Positions 61,988 to 64,000 of a stretch of DNA of 64,000 nt are shown here, in pieces. Origin of the DNA: Ditibartonella apihabitans (GTDB taxonomy: Bacteria; Pseudomonadota; Alphaproteobacteria; Rhizobiales; Rhizobiaceae); contig NZ_CP015820.1 in NCBI RefSeq assembly GCF_002007485.1, forward strand, positions 62,001 to 126,000. Direction: 5' to 3'. Every line of letters begins with the position of its first letter. Position 1 is the stretch's first letter. The notes beneath the pieces were generated by a model, which saw nothing but the letters and a program-made list of their open reading frames with translations, ran no database searches and had not been told where the DNA came from. The translations under genes and the position numbers were made by a program.

Positions 61988-64000
61988 ATGTTTGCATTGT
62001 CTGTAAGAAGCAATTTTTCCTTTTTAAAAGGCGCTTCCCATCCCGAAGAGTTGGTTGGCGAGGCGGCGCGCCTTCACTATGCAGGCATCGGCATTGCCGA
62101 CGAAAACACATTGGCCGGCGTGGTTCGCGGCTTTGCCATGGCACGGGAAGTTTTAAAACTTGCCCCTTCTTTCCGCTATCTTGTCGGTTGTCGGCTGGTG
62201 TTTTCGGATGGAACGCCGGATCTTGTTGTCTATCCACGAGACAGAAAAGCTTATGGCATGTTGTGCCGGATGTTGAGTGAAGGAAAAGCAAGATCCGGCG
62301 AAAAAGGAGCCTGCCAATTAAAGTTTGAAGATTTTTTGTTTCGTGCGCGCGGTTTCCAGATCATTGTCACAGATGGCGAAAAACTGGAAGACACGTTGAA
62401 AAATTTGCAACAGGTGGCAAAGGGACAAGTTTTTCTGGGTTTGCCGATGAATTTTACCGGCAAGGATGCCCGTTATAGTGAATATCTGGCAAGAATGGCC
62501 AAAAACTTTAATGTCGGCCTCATTGCTGCTGCCGATATTCTCTATCACAGTGAAGAAAGGCGCATTTTACAAGATATTCTGACAGCAATCCGCCTTCATA
62601 AAACAATTGACGAAGCAGGCTTTGCGCTTCAAGCCAATAGCGAAAAATATCTGAAGCCGGTGAAAGAAATAGAACGGCTTTATCGGAATTTTTCCGGTGC
62701 AATCAAAGCGCAACAGGATTTTGTAGCCCCCATTTCGTTTTCACTTGATGATCTTTCCTATTCCTATCCGGACGAGCCGGTTCCTGCCGGTAAAACGCCC
62801 CAATCCTATCTGGAAGAATTGACCTGGAAAGGCATGGCTGAAAGGTTTCCAAAAACAGCTTATGAGAGTGTAAAACCACTTCTGGAAAAAGAATTGAAGC
62901 TTATCAAGAAGCTTCGCTATGCTCCCTATTTTCTGACTGTTTATGACATTGTCAGTTTTGCAAAATCGCAAGGCATTCTTTGTCAGGGGCGCGGTTCGGC
63001 TGCCAATTCGGCAGTATGTTTCTGTTTGGGCATTACCAATGTTAATCCGCAACAGATTGATCTGTTGTTCGAGCGTTTTATTTCCGAAGAACGTAATGAA
63101 CCACCCGATATTGATGTCGATTTCGAGCATGAGCGGCGCGAAGAAGTGATGCAATATATCTATCGCCGTTATGGTCGCCATAGAGCTGCGATTGTTGCAA
63201 CGGTCATCTGTTATCGCAGTCGCAGTGCCATTCGTGATGTCGGCAAAGCTTTGGGCTTGAGCGAAGATATTATAGGAGCGATTGCCTCGACTGTATGGGG
63301 CACATCCGGCAAAAAAGTAAGCGATGAGGTGATTGCTCAAAGAGGACTCGACCCGACAAACCGGATGATTGGTTTGACACTACGTCTTGCTCATGAATTG
63401 GTCGGCTTTCCAAGGCATTTGTCACAGCATGTCGGCGGTTTTGTTTTGACCGAGCAAAGGCTTGATGAAACCGTGCCGATCGGCCCTGCTGCCATGAAAG
63501 ACCGCAGCTTCATCGAGTGGGATAAAGATGATATCGACACTGTCAAATTGATGAAGGTCGATATTTTGTCTTTGGGGATGCTGACCTTGATCCGCAAATC
63601 TTTTGATCTTTTGAAGCGTCATAAAAATATCAGCCATGGCTTGCATGACGTGCCGCGGGAAGACGAGCACGTCTATAAAATGTTGTCAAAAGGCGATTCG
63701 ATCGGAGTTTTTCAGGTTGAAAGCCGGGCACAAATGAACATGTTGCCGCGATTGAAACCGAAACAATTCTATGATCTGGTCATTGAAGTGGCTATTGTCC
63801 GTCCAGGCCCGATACAGGGCGATATGGTGCACCCGTATTTACGCCGTCGCAACCATATGGAAAAAGTGGTTTATCCTTCACCTTCACCACAATTCGGTCC
63901 ACCTGACGAATTGCAACGTGTTCTGGGAAAAACATTGGGCGTGCCGCTTTTTCAGGAACAAGCAATGCGCATTGCCATAGAAGCCGCCAAATTTACTCCC
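61988..64000 (+). CDS. dnaE2: Error-prone DNA polymerase DnaE2 (3' truncated by window end)
   Basis: Third gene of the SOS mutagenesis cassette, an error-prone C-family polymerase. It begins [46 protein letters not shown] and runs open to the last base of the window (671 codons). AAGG lies seven bases before the ATG. The PHP domain occupies about residues 1-210. The polymerase active-site Asp pair is in [16 protein letters not shown] near residue 372, with [17 protein letters not shown] near residue 330 and [10 protein letters not shown] near residue 520. The full enzyme is about 1,080 residues, so roughly 400 residues are missing. The C-terminal part and any downstream gene are outside. Confidence 0.95.
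   Translation, partial: MFALSVRSNFSFLKGASHPEELVGEAARLHYAGIGIADENTLAGVVRGFAMAREVLKLAPSFRYLVGCRLVFSDGTPDLVVYPRDRKAYGMLCRMLSEGKARSGEKGACQLKFEDFLFRARGFQIIVTDGEKLEDTLKNLQQVAKGQVFLGLPMNFTGKDARYSEYLARMAKNFNVGLIAAADILYHSEERRILQDILTAIRLHKTIDEAGFALQANSEKYLKPVKEIERLYRNFSGAIKAQQDFVAPISFSLDDLSYSYPDEPVPAGKTPQSYLEELTWKGMAERFPKTAYESVKPLLEKELKLIKKLRYAPYFLTVYDIVSFAKSQGILCQGRGSAANSAVCFCLGITNVNPQQIDLLFERFISEERNEPPDIDVDFEHERREEVMQYIYRRYGRHRAAIVATVICYRSRSAIRDVGKALGLSEDIIGAIASTVWGTSGKKVSDEVIAQRGLDPTNRMIGLTLRLAHELVGFPRHLSQHVGGFVLTEQRLDETVPIGPAAMKDRSFIEWDKDDIDTVKLMKVDILSLGMLTLIRKSFDLLKRHKNISHGLHDVPREDEHVYKMLSKGDSIGVFQVESRAQMNMLPRLKPKQFYDLVIEVAIVRPGPIQGDMVHPYLRRRNHMEKVVYPSPSPQFGPPDELQRVLGKTLGVPLFQEQAMRIAIEAAKFTP

Noticed and set aside
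1..64000. Insertion sequences, prophage, tRNA or rRNA genes
   Set aside because: I found no transposase, integrase, phage structural gene, terminal inverted repeats, tRNA cloverleaf with a TTCGAxT arm, or rRNA in any intergenic region examined.

Overview
The window looks like a chromosomal segment of a low-to-moderate GC alphaproteobacterium of the order Rhizobiales (Hyphomicrobiales), most like Bartonellaceae. The evidence is gene order: argB next to a HAD pyrimidine 5'-nucleotidase, lptC-lptA-lptB-rpoN-hpf-ptsN, hslVU beside a his cluster, dnaK-dnaJ, an invasion-associated locus B (IalB) family protein, and an imuA-imuB-dnaE2 cassette preceded by an alphaproteobacterial LexA box (GAAC-N7-GAAC). 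Complete-looking his genes, lysine genes (dapD, dapE), a PheC-like dehydratase and an amino-acid hydrolase cluster suggest a gut-symbiont-type Bartonella rather than a reduced blood-borne pathogen. The genus is an inference; no rRNA or tRNA gene was seen to test it.

Layout. 1-4.1 kb: end of argB, a nucleotidase, a DMT exporter and lepA. 4.1-4.9 kb: a gene-free stretch holding a promoter, a multi-hairpin candidate small RNA and its terminator. 4.9-12.7 kb: dapD, a LOG-family hydrolase, a small secreted repeat protein, dnaK-dnaJ with a heat-shock promoter, and dapE. 12.8-18.1 kb: an accessory-looking module of an MHS-type transporter and three tandem M20 amidohydrolases. 18.2-31 kb: an L,D-transpeptidase, a folded intergenic element, an MliC/TenA pair, an SprT-like metalloprotease, an alpha/beta hydrolase, infC with an AUU start, an APC permease, an RgpF-type surface polysaccharide protein, an MsbA-type ABC exporter and an oxidoreductase. 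31.1-37.5 kb (minus strand): a tightly packed run hisB-hisH-hisA-hisF-hisE-coaA-leucyl aminopeptidase-NlpC/P60. 37.6-49 kb: asparaginase, hslVU, a YeiH exporter with a divergent LysR regulator, a PheC-like protein, a diverged OlsB-like acyltransferase, lspA, two RNA methyltransferase-type genes, lapA and ihfB. 49.3-56 kb: lptC-lptA-lptB, rpoN, hpf, ptsN and a membrane protein. 56.3-64 kb: a membrane protein, rlmN, ialB, a YkvA protein and the SOS mutagenesis cassette imuA-imuB-dnaE2, the last cut by the window end.

Most of the window is housekeeping. What merits a second look: the candidate sRNA at 4.5-4.7 kb; the three-hairpin element between the transpeptidase and MliC; the amidohydrolase triplication; two genes (the ABC exporter and ialB) whose natural ATG is exactly one base out of frame at a homopolymer; a small secreted protein with an internal repeat; and several precise operator-like palindromes and tandem repeats. 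No phage, transposon or CRISPR array was found.
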